A DNA stretch of 5,108 nucleotides from an uncultured Leucobacter sp. (GCA_937872275.1 CALMSE010000250.1:1-5108), one strand, 5' to 3'. Counted from the stretch's first letter, positions 1-5,108 are shown. Translations and numbers: made by a program. The notes: a model not told the origin generated them from the letters alone.

Positions 1-114
1 GCCGCCGGCGGGGCGATCGGCCTCGCCACCACCGCGGTGTTCCTCCTCGCGCTCGCCGTGCGCGGCGTCGCGACCCGGGTCCGCCGGTCGTCGTCCGCCC
101 CCGCGCCGGCCTGA
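1..114 (+). CDS. C-terminal fragment of a membrane protein, possibly a ZnuB-like zinc ABC transporter permease
   Basis: This is an open frame entering from the left edge and ending at TGA 112-114, 37 codons. Residues 2-22 form one hydrophobic segment (AGGAIGLATTAVFLLALAVRG). It is followed by a short basic tail with four arginines (VATRVRRSS) and a proline/alanine-rich end, as expected for a last membrane helix with a cytoplasmic C-terminus. The GGxIxL...FLLAL pattern resembles the final helix of ABC-3 family metal permeases (ZnuB/TroC type). The next gene is zur, and actinobacteria often place zur directly after the zinc ABC transporter genes. The coding call is fairly safe; the permease identity rests on a short tail plus context and could be another membrane protein. 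The 56-bp gap to zur would allow read-through, although zur appears to have its own promoter. Confidence 0.5.
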   Translation, partial: AAGGAIGLATTAVFLLALAVRGVATRVRRSSSAPAPA

Positions 115-116
115 CC

Positions 117-152
117 CGTGCTCGGAACGGTGCTCGGAACCGAGCTCGATCG
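117..152. repeat. Tandem 12-bp direct repeat upstream of zur
   Basis: The 11-mer GTGCTCGGAAC occurs at 118-128 and again at 130-140, giving a 12-bp period. A third, decayed unit follows, so the core GCTCG appears at 120-124, 132-136 and 144-148, always 12 bp apart. The second unit also contributes to CTCGGAACCGAG (133-144), and CTCGATCGAG (145-154) is a perfect palindrome. The repeat sits where the -35 region of the zur promoter would be, so a regulator site is possible. It does not resemble the AT-rich palindromic Zur box. Confidence 0.6.
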
Positions 153-170
153 AGTGGGTAGGGTGGTGGT
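136..170 (+). promoter_or_regulatory. Probable leaderless promoter of zur
   Basis: TAGGGT at 159-164 fits an actinobacterial -10 box (TANNNT) and is followed by exactly six bases (GGTGGT) before ATG 171. A transcript would therefore begin at or next to the start codon. No TTGACA-like -35 lies at the usual distance. GGAAC at 136-140, 18 bp upstream, resembles an ECF-type -35 element, but this is weak. There is no clear Shine-Dalgarno core at normal spacing, although the G-rich stretch 156-169 cannot be excluded as a poor one. Confidence 0.5.
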
Positions 171-575
171 ATGACCCGGCCGAAGCGCAACACGTGGCAG
201 CGCGAGGCGGTGCGCGCGGCGCTCGCCGAGGCGCGCGGCTTCGTCAGCGCGCAGCAGCTGCATCAGCGATTGCGCGACGGCGGCAGCACGATCGGGCTCG
301 CCACCGTCTACCGGGGGCTCGCGAGCCTCGCCGAGGCGGGCGAGGCGGACAGCCTGCAGTCGCCCGACGGCGAGAACCTGTTCCGCTCGTGCTCGACGCA
401 GGGCCATCACCACCATCTCATCTGCCGCAGCTGCGGCGAGACGCGCGAGCTCGAGGCCCGGGTGGTCGAGGAATGGGCGCAGCGCGTCGGCGCCGAGCAC
501 GGCTTCACCGAGATGGAGCACGTGGTCGACCTGTTCGGCATCTGCGCGAACTGCCGGGCGGGCGTCGCCCCCTGA
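171..575 (+). CDS. zur: Zur, zinc-responsive Fur-family transcriptional repressor
   Basis: The 134-residue product is a zinc-dependent dimeric repressor of zinc uptake genes. Residues 8-60 are the winged helix, with the recognition helix around IGLATVYRGLASLAEAGE (41-58). Residues 69-128 form the dimerisation and metal domain. The structural zinc site is C85, C88, C125 and C128. The regulatory ligands D60, C74, H80, H82 and H79, H81, E100, H117 match, as I recall them, the two regulatory sites of Streptomyces coelicolor Zur at a constant offset of five residues. That full set, and the HHHH run at 79-82, favours Zur over iron Fur, PerR or Nur. Length is normal for the family. ATG 171 follows a leaderless-type -10 box. 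Repression would need zinc; no Zur box is visible in this window, so its targets, perhaps including the upstream transporter, lie outside it. Confidence 0.93.
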   Translation: MTRPKRNTWQREAVRAALAEARGFVSAQQLHQRLRDGGSTIGLATVYRGLASLAEAGEADSLQSPDGENLFRSCSTQGHHHHLICRSCGETRELEARVVEEWAQRVGAEHGFTEMEHVVDLFGICANCRAGVAP

Positions 576-578
576 CCG

Positions 579-597
579 GTCGGCCGCGTCGGCCGGC
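579..597 (+). terminator. GC-rich hairpin just after zur
   Basis: GTCGGCCG (579-586) pairs with CGGCCGGC (590-597) across the three-base loop CGT. This gives eight pairs, one of them a T-G wobble, beginning three bases after the zur stop codon. No T-run follows immediately, though TTCTT lies at 605-609. Such hairpins without a U-tract are common candidate terminators in high-GC actinobacteria. Function is inferred from position between convergent genes. Confidence 0.45.
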
Positions 598-615
598 GGC
601 GCGGTTCTTCGCCGC
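596..615 (-). terminator. Second hairpin between convergent zur and lhgO
   Basis: GCGGCG (596-601) pairs with CGCCGC (610-615) around an eight-base loop. It lies 28 bases beyond the lhgO stop on the minus strand and overlaps the zur-side hairpin by two bases, so the two structures cannot be fully formed in the same strand at once. It is the best candidate terminator for the lhgO operon, but the stem is short and no T-run follows on the minus strand. Confidence 0.3.
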
Positions 616-643
616 GGTGCAGCGCGACGCGGAGAGGCGCGGG

Positions 644-1882
644 TCAGCTCGGTTCGGCGGAGAGGTGCGGCTCGAGGCGGTCCACGAGGTAGCGGGCGAT
701 CGCGAGCGATGAGGTCGCGGCGGGCGACGGGGCGTTGCGCACGTGGGCGGCGCCGTCCTCCTCGGAGATGACGAAGTCGTCGGCCATGCTGCCGTCGCGG
801 GCCACCGCCTGGGCGCGTACGCCCGCGGAGGCCCGCCTCTTCAGCGGGACGCCGGAGAGGCCCGGCATGAACTCGGCGCAGGCCGCGACGAAGGCCCTGC
901 GGCTGAGCCGGAAGCGCAGCTCCGAGAATGCCGTGCGCCAGAAGCGCCCGAGCACCCGCCAGCTGCCGGGCCAGGCGGCGATCGACCAGAGGTCGGAGGC
1001 GCGGAACCCCCACGTGCCGTAGCCGTCGCGAGCGAGGGCGACCATCGCGGTGGGGCCGAGCGAGACCCCGCCGTCGATGTGGCGGGTGATGTGCACGCCC
1101 AGGAAGGGGAGGGCGGGGTCCGGCACCGGGTAGACCATGCCGCGCACGACGTCGCGCGGATCAGCGCCCCTGAGATCGAGGTGCAGGTAGGCCCCGCGGA
1201 AGGGGACGATGCGCGGATCGGCCGATGCGCCCGAGGCCTCGGCGAGCCGGTCGGACCACAGCCCCGCGCAGGCGATCGCGTACCGCGCGCGCAGCTCCTC
1301 GCCCGACTCCAGCCGCACGACGGTCGCGCCGTCCTCCCGCCGCAGCGAGCCCACCCGGGCCGAGAAGCGGAATTCCGCGCCCGCCTCCGCCAGGTCGCTC
1401 GCGAGCGCGCGCGAGACCTCGGTGTAGTCGACGATGCCGGTGCTCGGCGAATGGACCGCCGCGGCGCCCACGCACCCGGGCTCGACGCTCGCGATCTCCT
1501 CGGCCTCGAGCCAACGGATCCCCGGCACCCCGTTCTCGCCGGCGCGTCGGAAGAGTTCGCGCAGACGCGGCACCTCCTCCTCGGTGCGGGCGACGATGAG
1601 CTTGCCGCAGCGCTCGTAGGGGATGCCGCGGCGGTCGCAGTAGTCGGTGAGGAGGGCGGCGCCCTCGACGCAGAGCCTGGCCTTCAGCGAGCCGGGGGCG
1701 TAGTAGACGCCGCTGTGGATGACGCCAGAGTTGTGCCCGGTCTGGTGCATCGCGACCGCGGCCTCCTGTTCGAGCATGAGGAGGCGCAGCCCGGGGCGCC
1801 GGCGCAGCAGTTCGGCCCCGACGGCGAGGCCCACGATGCCGCAGCCGATCACCGCCGCGTCGTAGTCGCTCCGGTCGCTCAT
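644..1882 (-). CDS. lhgO: L-2-hydroxyglutarate oxidase (LhgO), FAD-dependent
   Basis: This 412-residue flavoprotein of the DAO superfamily oxidises L-2-hydroxyglutarate to 2-oxoglutarate; in E. coli LhgO (YgaF) electrons pass to the membrane quinone pool. The Rossmann motif IGCGIVGL is at 12-19 and the ribose-binding acidic residue is probably E38. HQTGHNSGVIHSGVYY (46-61) is the characteristic active-site and FAD segment, ACAGLWSD (204-211) the second FAD motif, and NAPSPAATSSLAI (383-395) the conserved C-terminal FAD loop. Length is close to the E. coli enzyme. ATG 1882 was chosen because the fold begins immediately (YDAAVIGCG) and a strong Shine-Dalgarno precedes it; the frame stays open upstream, but only as a shadow over the SGNH gene. 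Its start overlaps the SGNH stop as ATGA, implying translational coupling. No csiD or GABA genes are nearby, so a metabolite-repair role is plausible. Other DAO-family oxidases are less likely. Confidence 0.92.
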   Translation of the reverse strand: MSDRSDYDAAVIGCGIVGLAVGAELLRRRPGLRLLMLEQEAAVAMHQTGHNSGVIHSGVYYAPGSLKARLCVEGAALLTDYCDRRGIPYERCGKLIVARTEEEVPRLRELFRRAGENGVPGIRWLEAEEIASVEPGCVGAAAVHSPSTGIVDYTEVSRALASDLAEAGAEFRFSARVGSLRREDGATVVRLESGEELRARYAIACAGLWSDRLAEASGASADPRIVPFRGAYLHLDLRGADPRDVVRGMVYPVPDPALPFLGVHITRHIDGGVSLGPTAMVALARDGYGTWGFRASDLWSIAAWPGSWRVLGRFWRTAFSELRFRLSRRAFVAACAEFMPGLSGVPLKRRASAGVRAQAVARDGSMADDFVISEEDGAAHVRNAPSPAATSSLAIARYLVDRLEPHLSAEPS

Positions 1883-2682
1883 GCGCGCTCCCCTTCCGCC
1901 GTTCGGCCCCGCGGCGCGATCCACTGCCACCGAGCGTACTTGGCCGCGCGCCCGTCGCCGCTCGAGCGACCCGTGATGCGGCGCCCGATCCACGGCAGCA
2001 CGTGCTCGCGCGTGTAGCGCAGCTGTTCGCGGCGGCCGGGATTCGGGATCGGCTCGGCTTCGACGACCCAGTCGGCGGGCGCCGGGTATCCGAGCGCGCG
2101 CAGCACGTTCGCGGCCACCCGGCGATGGCCGACCGGCGCCAGGTGCAGGCGGTCGGGCGACCAGTACTGACGGCCGGGCAGCTCGGGATCGCTCCAGTTG
2201 TCGCAGAAGCGGATCCCGAGCCGCGCTGCGAGCTCGCCCGCCTCCCCGGTGAGCCGGTCCCCCCGCTCCCGCACCCTGCCGCCGCCGGGGATGCCCGCCG
2301 TGGGGTTCGCGCCCGCGAGCAGCAACGGCTCGGCCCCGGTCTCGAGGATGCGGCGCATGGCGCGCTCGGTCTCCGCGACGATCCAGGGGATGTCGGTGCC
2401 CGGGCGCAGCATGTCGTTGCCGCCGCCGTTGAAGCTCACGAGGGTCGGTCGGAGGGCGAGCGCCGGCTCGAGCTGCTGCGCGATGATCGGCCCGAGCAGC
2501 TTGCCGCGGATCGCGAGGTTCGCGTACTGGATCGGCTCGCCCACCGCGTCGGCGATGCCCTGCGCGGCCAGGTCGGCCCAGCCGCGCACGTCGCCGTTCG
2601 CCAGTTCGTCGCCGACGCCCTCGGTGAAGCTGTCGCCGACGGCGACATAGCGGATCGCCGCCCCGGGTCCTTCGTGCGCCAC
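1879..2682 (-). CDS. SGNH/GDSL hydrolase, cytoplasmic
   Basis: The 267-residue product carries the four SGNH blocks. Block I is VGDSFTEG (15-22) with nucleophile S18, block II gives G60 (NLAIRGK), block III is GGGND (86-90) with N89, and block V is DRLH (177-180) with the D177-H180 pair. These enzymes cleave ester bonds through a flavodoxin-like alpha/beta fold; the substrate cannot be predicted, and lipase, thioesterase or acetyl-esterase activity are all possible. There is no signal peptide or membrane helix, so it should act in the cytoplasm. After the catalytic core a basic, tryptophan-containing tail (about 205-267) extends the protein. The start is GTG 2682, chosen because the fold begins at once (IRYVAVGDS) and a -10-like box is positioned for a leaderless transcript. 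It is the first gene of an operon with lhgO, overlapping it by four bases. Confidence 0.9.
   Translation of the reverse strand: MAHEGPGAAIRYVAVGDSFTEGVGDELANGDVRGWADLAAQGIADAVGEPIQYANLAIRGKLLGPIIAQQLEPALALRPTLVSFNGGGNDMLRPGTDIPWIVAETERAMRRILETGAEPLLLAGANPTAGIPGGGRVRERGDRLTGEAGELAARLGIRFCDNWSDPELPGRQYWSPDRLHLAPVGHRRVAANVLRALGYPAPADWVVEAEPIPNPGRREQLRYTREHVLPWIGRRITGRSSGDGRAAKYARWQWIAPRGRTAEGERA
1883..1897 (-). promoter_or_regulatory. Ribosome binding site of lhgO inside the SGNH gene
   Basis: On the minus strand GGAAGGGGAG (1897-1888) stands five bases before ATG 1882. It lies within the last codons of the SGNH reading frame and fixes the lhgO start at 1882 rather than in the long open extension further upstream. 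Confidence 0.75.
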
Positions 2683-2694
2683 GGGACCAGCCTA
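2683..2694 (-). promoter_or_regulatory. Probable leaderless promoter of the SGNH-lhgO operon
   Basis: On the minus strand TAGGCT (2694-2689) is followed by six bases (GGTCCC) and then GTG 2682. This is the same geometry as the zur promoter: a TANNNT box six bases from the start codon and no convincing Shine-Dalgarno sequence in between. I could not identify a good -35 element 16-18 bp further upstream. Confidence 0.5.
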
Positions 2695-2720
2695 TGCTCC
2701 GGGCGCGTCGAGCGACGAGC

Positions 2721-2766
2721 CGGATCGGGGCGATAGCGAATGTGTCCGATCCGTGATGTACGGATC
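2721..2766. promoter_or_regulatory. Operator-like inverted repeats in the divergent intergenic region
   Basis: GATCCGT (2748-2754) and ACGGATC (2760-2766) form a perfect 7-bp inverted repeat around GATGT. The upstream arm also pairs with a more distant copy: CGGATCGG (2721-2728) is the exact reverse complement of CCGATCCG (2746-2753). The half-site CGGATC or its complement therefore occurs three times in 46 bp. The proximal pair covers the expected -35 region of the promoter at 2780, and the distal copy is 27 bp from the minus-strand -10 box. A repressor or activator site shared by the two divergent units is plausible; the binding protein is not identifiable. Confidence 0.5.
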
Positions 2767-2785
2767 CGGCGGTTCGCACTATAGT
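2757..2785 (+). promoter_or_regulatory. Probable promoter of the choice-of-anchor G gene
   Basis: TATAGT at 2780-2785 differs from the TATAAT consensus at one base and stands out in this GC-rich sequence. The hexamer 17 bp upstream (TGTACG, 2757-2762) is a poor -35, so an activator or an unusual sigma factor may be involved. Transcription would begin near 2792 and leave a leader of about 130 nt before ATG 2922. Confidence 0.5.
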
Positions 2786-2806
2786 CTCATCCTGGGAGAC
2801 TGAGAC
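2783..2806. repeat. Overlapping alternative inverted repeats at the predicted transcription start
   Basis: AGTCTC (2783-2788) pairs with GAGACT (2796-2801), loop 7. The shifted arm GTCTCA (2784-2789) pairs with TGAGAC (2801-2806), loop 11. The right side is a direct repeat of GAGAC (2796-2800 and 2802-2806). The left arm overlaps the -10 box, so as DNA this could be an operator; only the right part would be transcribed. Confidence 0.5.
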
Positions 2807-2921
2807 CGTTCGCGTAGCTGTTTCTTGCGGCGCGGCAATTCCTTTGCGGCGGGACATCATCGACTCATCGGTGCGCCGATTCTTGAATTTCATATTGCTT
2901 CAGTCACATTCGGGGGATCAT
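2786..2921 (+). other. Long AT-richer leader region before the surface-protein gene
   Basis: The 136 bases between the -10 box and ATG 2922 contain no gene I can support. The last 45 bases are clearly AT-richer than the surrounding coding DNA (for example TTCTTGAATTTCATATTGC at 2880-2898). TTGCGGCG is directly repeated at 2825-2832 and 2844-2851. An in-frame TTG at 2844 would extend the downstream protein by 26 residues, but has a less convincing ribosome site. No known riboswitch fold is recognisable. Confidence 0.4.
2912..2917 (+). promoter_or_regulatory. Ribosome binding site deciding the start at 2922
   Basis: GGGGGA at 2912-2917 lies four bases before ATG 2922. It favours this ATG over the in-frame TTG at 2844, and the protein then begins with a normal signal peptide. 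Confidence 0.6.
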
Positions 2922-5024
2922 ATGACTGCACTTCGTTCGACTCGGCCGCCCAGCCGAACCGCCCGCGGGTTGACGCTCGGCGTCTCCTCGCTCAGCATCG
3001 GGGCGCTCGTCGCGCTCGGCGCGGTCGTTCCGGCCTCCGCCGCCACGGGAGACCCTTCGGAAGGGTCCTCCCAGTTCGTGACGGTGAGCGGGCTCGATCT
3101 GAGCGCCGCGGACCTCGCGGGCACCTACGCCTCGGCTCCGGGCGGACCCGCGCTGAGCAGCGCTGCGTTCGACGCGGCCGTCTACGGCGCCCTGACCGAC
3201 AGCGTCGCCCTGCTGAACGGCGGCTGGGCCCAGGTGCCGCTCGTCTACGACCCCTCGGTGCCCCAGGGCCTCCTGGCCGTCGGACAGGCCGATATCGCGG
3301 GCTACTCGGAGAGTCCGAGCGAGATGGCATCGTTCTCGGCGAACGGGGCGATCGATCCGACCACGGGCGCCTTCACCGAGCTCTCGAGCGGCGGGTCGAC
3401 CGTCAACCTCGACGCCGCGTTCGAGGGCCTCGGCGTGTCGCAGCTGACCCGCGAGGTGCTCAGCCAGATCGACCTCCAGGTCGGCACCGCGGCGAGCCAG
3501 GCCGCGGCCGGCGCCTACACCGGTGCGAGCAGCGACTACCGCCTCGACGGCCTGAGCCTCGAGCTGACGAGCCCGCTGCTGCAGCAGCTGCCGAACCTGA
3601 TCAACACCGCGCTCGAGGGCGCGACCGTGCTCGCGCAGGAGGCGCTCGAGGCCGTCGCCCCGGGCGGCGTGATCCCGCTTCCCGCCGGCACGATCCCCGA
3701 CATCCCCGTCGGCATCGGCACCCTGCAGGTCGGCGCCGTGAACCTGATGGTCACCGCGCCGAACTTCGACAACGTCGTGAGCGACGTGATGAGCACGCCG
3801 GGCGGCGTGGTCGTCGTGAGCGACGACGGCATCGCCACCGTGAACCTGAACACGGGCGAGATCTTCATCGACCTGTCGCCGCTCTACGGCGGCAGCGTGA
3901 ACGGGCTGCCCGCGAACACCGAGGTCTTCACCTCGCCGAACATGGCGGCGATCTCGAACGCGGTCGCGAACGCGCTCAGCAAGACGACCCCGCTCTTCGC
4001 GAACGGCGTCACGAGCGCGCTGCACGCCACCCCGCTCGGCATGAGCGTCGACGTGTCGTTCATCGCGGCCCCGAACGCGGCCACGCCGAACCTGAACAAC
4101 CTGGTGGTCGCGACCGGCACGCTGACCGGCTCGGGCAGCCTCGACGACTTCGCGAACGGCACGAGCGTCTTCACCTCCTCGCTCGCGCAGGCGCCCGGGC
4201 TCCCGGCCTGCGCGCGGCCGCTCTCGTTCGGGGTATGCCTCGCGCCGACCGCGGTCATCGTCGGGGGCGCGATCGCCGGGATCAACCTGGCGGTGCCCAC
4301 CATCATCCCGCCGGCGATCGCGGTCGTGGCCGCCCCGCTGATGGCCGCGCTCGTGGAGGCCGAGGATGTGGTCATCGCCGAGGTCGACGCCGTCGTGGCC
4401 GACGTCTACCAGCGCATCACGAGCGCCTTCGACGGGCTGATGCCGGCGCTCGCCAGGGTCGTGATCAACGAGCAGCCGGCGCTCGGCGACCTCGGCCCCG
4501 ACTCCTTCACGGTGCGGGCGCTCGGCGTCACGATGCTGCCGACGCTCCCGGGCTCGAGCCGGGCGCACGTCGGCCTGGCCTCCTCGACGGTGCTCGCGAT
4601 CGCCGATCCTTCGGTCGACATCGTCGAGACCGAGGTGAAGGCCGGCGATCCGGTGACCATCGTGGGCGCCGGGTGGAACCCCGCGGGCGGCCAGGTGACG
4701 CTCGTCTTCACGGACGCGTCGAGCAACCCGGTGGGAACTCCGTTCGCGGCGGCTCTCGCGCCCGACGGCACCATCTCGGCCACGTGGACGGTCCCGCTCG
4801 GCACGCCCGACGGCGTGCTCACGCTGACCGCGACGCAGGACGACATGGTCCGCACCGACACCGTGAACGTGCGCACGCCGGTCGTGCCGCCGACCCCGGT
4901 CGACCCGAAGCCCGCCATGCCCGTCACCGGCTCGGAGAGCCCGCTGCTCCCGCTCGGGGCGGCCGGTCTGGCGCTGCTCGCGGCCGGCGGTGCACTGCTC
5001 GCCACCCGCCTGCGCCGGAGCTGA
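2922..5024 (+). CDS. Choice-of-anchor G family secreted surface protein with MPVTG sorting signal
   Basis: The 700-residue product is exported and probably attached to the cell wall; its function is unknown. Residues 1-40 are a Sec signal peptide: arginines at 5, 8, 12 and 15, a hydrophobic core at 17-35, and cleavage likely after ASA (38-40). Residues about 48-555 match my recollection of the choice-of-anchor G family, including VNLNTGEIFIDLSPLYGG (307-324), NGLPANTEVF (327-336) and MAAISNAVANAL (341-352). C430 and C439 are the only cysteines and may form a disulfide. Residues 440-480 are strongly hydrophobic. Residues 563-652 look like an Ig-like beta domain (VKAGDPVTIVGAGWNPAG). The end is MPVTG (666-670), a hydrophobic helix (674-694) and RLRRS, a sortase signal with M in place of L. 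ATG 2922 was chosen for its ribosome site and signal peptide. It is transcribed divergently from SGNH-lhgO, with no sortase gene nearby. Confidence 0.82.
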   Translation: MTALRSTRPPSRTARGLTLGVSSLSIGALVALGAVVPASAATGDPSEGSSQFVTVSGLDLSAADLAGTYASAPGGPALSSAAFDAAVYGALTDSVALLNGGWAQVPLVYDPSVPQGLLAVGQADIAGYSESPSEMASFSANGAIDPTTGAFTELSSGGSTVNLDAAFEGLGVSQLTREVLSQIDLQVGTAASQAAAGAYTGASSDYRLDGLSLELTSPLLQQLPNLINTALEGATVLAQEALEAVAPGGVIPLPAGTIPDIPVGIGTLQVGAVNLMVTAPNFDNVVSDVMSTPGGVVVVSDDGIATVNLNTGEIFIDLSPLYGGSVNGLPANTEVFTSPNMAAISNAVANALSKTTPLFANGVTSALHATPLGMSVDVSFIAAPNAATPNLNNLVVATGTLTGSGSLDDFANGTSVFTSSLAQAPGLPACARPLSFGVCLAPTAVIVGGAIAGINLAVPTIIPPAIAVVAAPLMAALVEAEDVVIAEVDAVVADVYQRITSAFDGLMPALARVVINEQPALGDLGPDSFTVRALGVTMLPTLPGSSRAHVGLASSTVLAIADPSVDIVETEVKAGDPVTIVGAGWNPAGGQVTLVFTDASSNPVGTPFAAALAPDGTISATWTVPLGTPDGVLTLTATQDDMVRTDTVNVRTPVVPPTPVDPKPAMPVTGSESPLLPLGAAGLALLAAGGALLATRLRRS

Positions 5025-5036
5025 TCCTCCGGAGGA
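5025..5036. repeat. Perfect palindrome containing a Shine-Dalgarno core, directly after the stop codon
   Basis: TCCTCCGGAGGA is a perfect 12-bp palindrome beginning the base after the stop codon. Its right half GGAGGA is a consensus Shine-Dalgarno and its left half an anti-Shine-Dalgarno. GTG at 5040 follows and stays open to the window edge (23 codons), but that frame runs through the terminator hairpin and is probably not a gene. Confidence 0.7.
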
Positions 5037-5041
5037 ACGGT

Positions 5042-5101
5042 GAACGGCGATCGTGAGATCGCAGGGAGGGCCCGCTCGTGGAGCGGGCCCTCCCGCCGTT
5101 C
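5042..5101 (+). terminator. Strong 14-bp hairpin terminator with an outer stem
   Basis: GGGAGGGCCCGCTC (5064-5077) pairs perfectly with GAGCGGGCCCTCCC (5081-5094) across the loop GTG. No T-run follows (GCCGTTCC), typical of actinobacterial candidates. An outer stem is also possible: GAACGGC (5042-5048) with GCCGTTC (5095-5101). A small hairpin lies inside it, GATC (5049-5052) with GATC (5057-5060). The whole could fold as a three-way junction. It lies 39 bases after the surface-protein stop and probably ends that transcript; an effect on the opposite strand is also possible. Confidence 0.8.
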
Positions 5102-5108
5102 CGGGGCT

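Noticed and set aside
743..2017. 424-codon + strand frame opposite lhgO
   Set aside because: It is an antisense shadow of a clearly recognisable enzyme and has no recognisable motifs of its own.
1883..2893. Open extension of the lhgO frame upstream to 2893 (337 extra residues)
   Set aside because: It is arginine-rich, low-complexity translation lying antisense-free but out of frame over the SGNH gene, which has all catalytic motifs. LhgO starts naturally at ATG 1882 with a strong ribosome site.
2683..2921. Zur box controlling the surface-protein gene
   Set aside because: I looked for a TGAAAAT-like palindrome because zur is in the window, but found only GC-type inverted repeats unlike known Zur sites.
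2904..4568. 554-codon minus-strand frame opposite the surface-protein gene
   Set aside because: Its composition (R, D, V, H repeats) is that of an antisense shadow; no domain or plausible start context is visible.
2825..5056. 743-codon + strand frame overlapping the surface-protein gene
   Set aside because: The translation is dominated by R, G, A and H, typical of a shifted frame in GC-rich DNA. The 2922-5024 frame has a signal peptide, family motifs and a sortase signal.
5040..5108. Partial + strand gene beginning at GTG 5040 after GGAGGA
   Set aside because: The frame runs straight through the 14-bp terminator hairpin and the encoded peptide (VNGDREIAGRARSW...) shows nothing recognisable. 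It is kept only as a possibility in the findings.
1..5108. Defence system, prophage, insertion sequence or CRISPR array
   Set aside because: No transposase, integrase, nuclease, toxin or regularly spaced repeat array is visible on either strand; the genes are ordinary chromosomal types.

Overview
The window is very GC-rich, uses GTG/ATG starts, and carries two promoter boxes placed for leaderless mRNAs. Together with a Streptomyces-like Zur and a sortase-anchored 'choice-of-anchor G' surface protein, this points to a high-GC actinobacterium, most likely Microbacteriaceae (Leucobacter- or Microbacterium-like). The family-level placement is inference; no RNA marker gene is present.

Layout. (i) 1-114: the last 37 codons of a membrane protein on the + strand, plausibly the permease of a zinc ABC transporter. 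(ii) 171-575 (+): zur, a Fur-family zinc-sensing repressor with all expected metal ligands, preceded by a tandem repeat and a leaderless-type promoter. (iii) 576-643: a short convergent spacer with two overlapping GC hairpins. (iv) 1882-644 and 2682-1879 (-): a two-gene operon, an SGNH/GDSL hydrolase followed by L-2-hydroxyglutarate oxidase (lhgO), joined by an ATGA overlap. (v) 2683-2921: a divergent intergenic region, visibly more AT-rich at its 2922 end, with several inverted repeats, a TATAGT -10 box and a long leader. (vi) 2922-5024 (+): a 700-residue secreted surface protein of the choice-of-anchor G type with an MPVTG sorting signal. (vii) 5025-5108: a perfect palindrome containing a Shine-Dalgarno core, then a 14-bp perfect hairpin that probably terminates transcription.

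How the parts relate. The first two genes plausibly form a zinc uptake/regulation locus. The SGNH-lhgO pair is cytoplasmic metabolism: LhgO would clear L-2-hydroxyglutarate to 2-oxoglutarate and pass electrons to the respiratory chain, while the hydrolase's substrate is unknown. The surface protein is transcribed divergently from that operon and may share its control region. I see no mobile element, CRISPR array, tRNA or rRNA, and no clear new multi-gene system. The least explained elements are the choice-of-anchor G protein, its operator-like control region and its 3' palindrome/hairpin complex.
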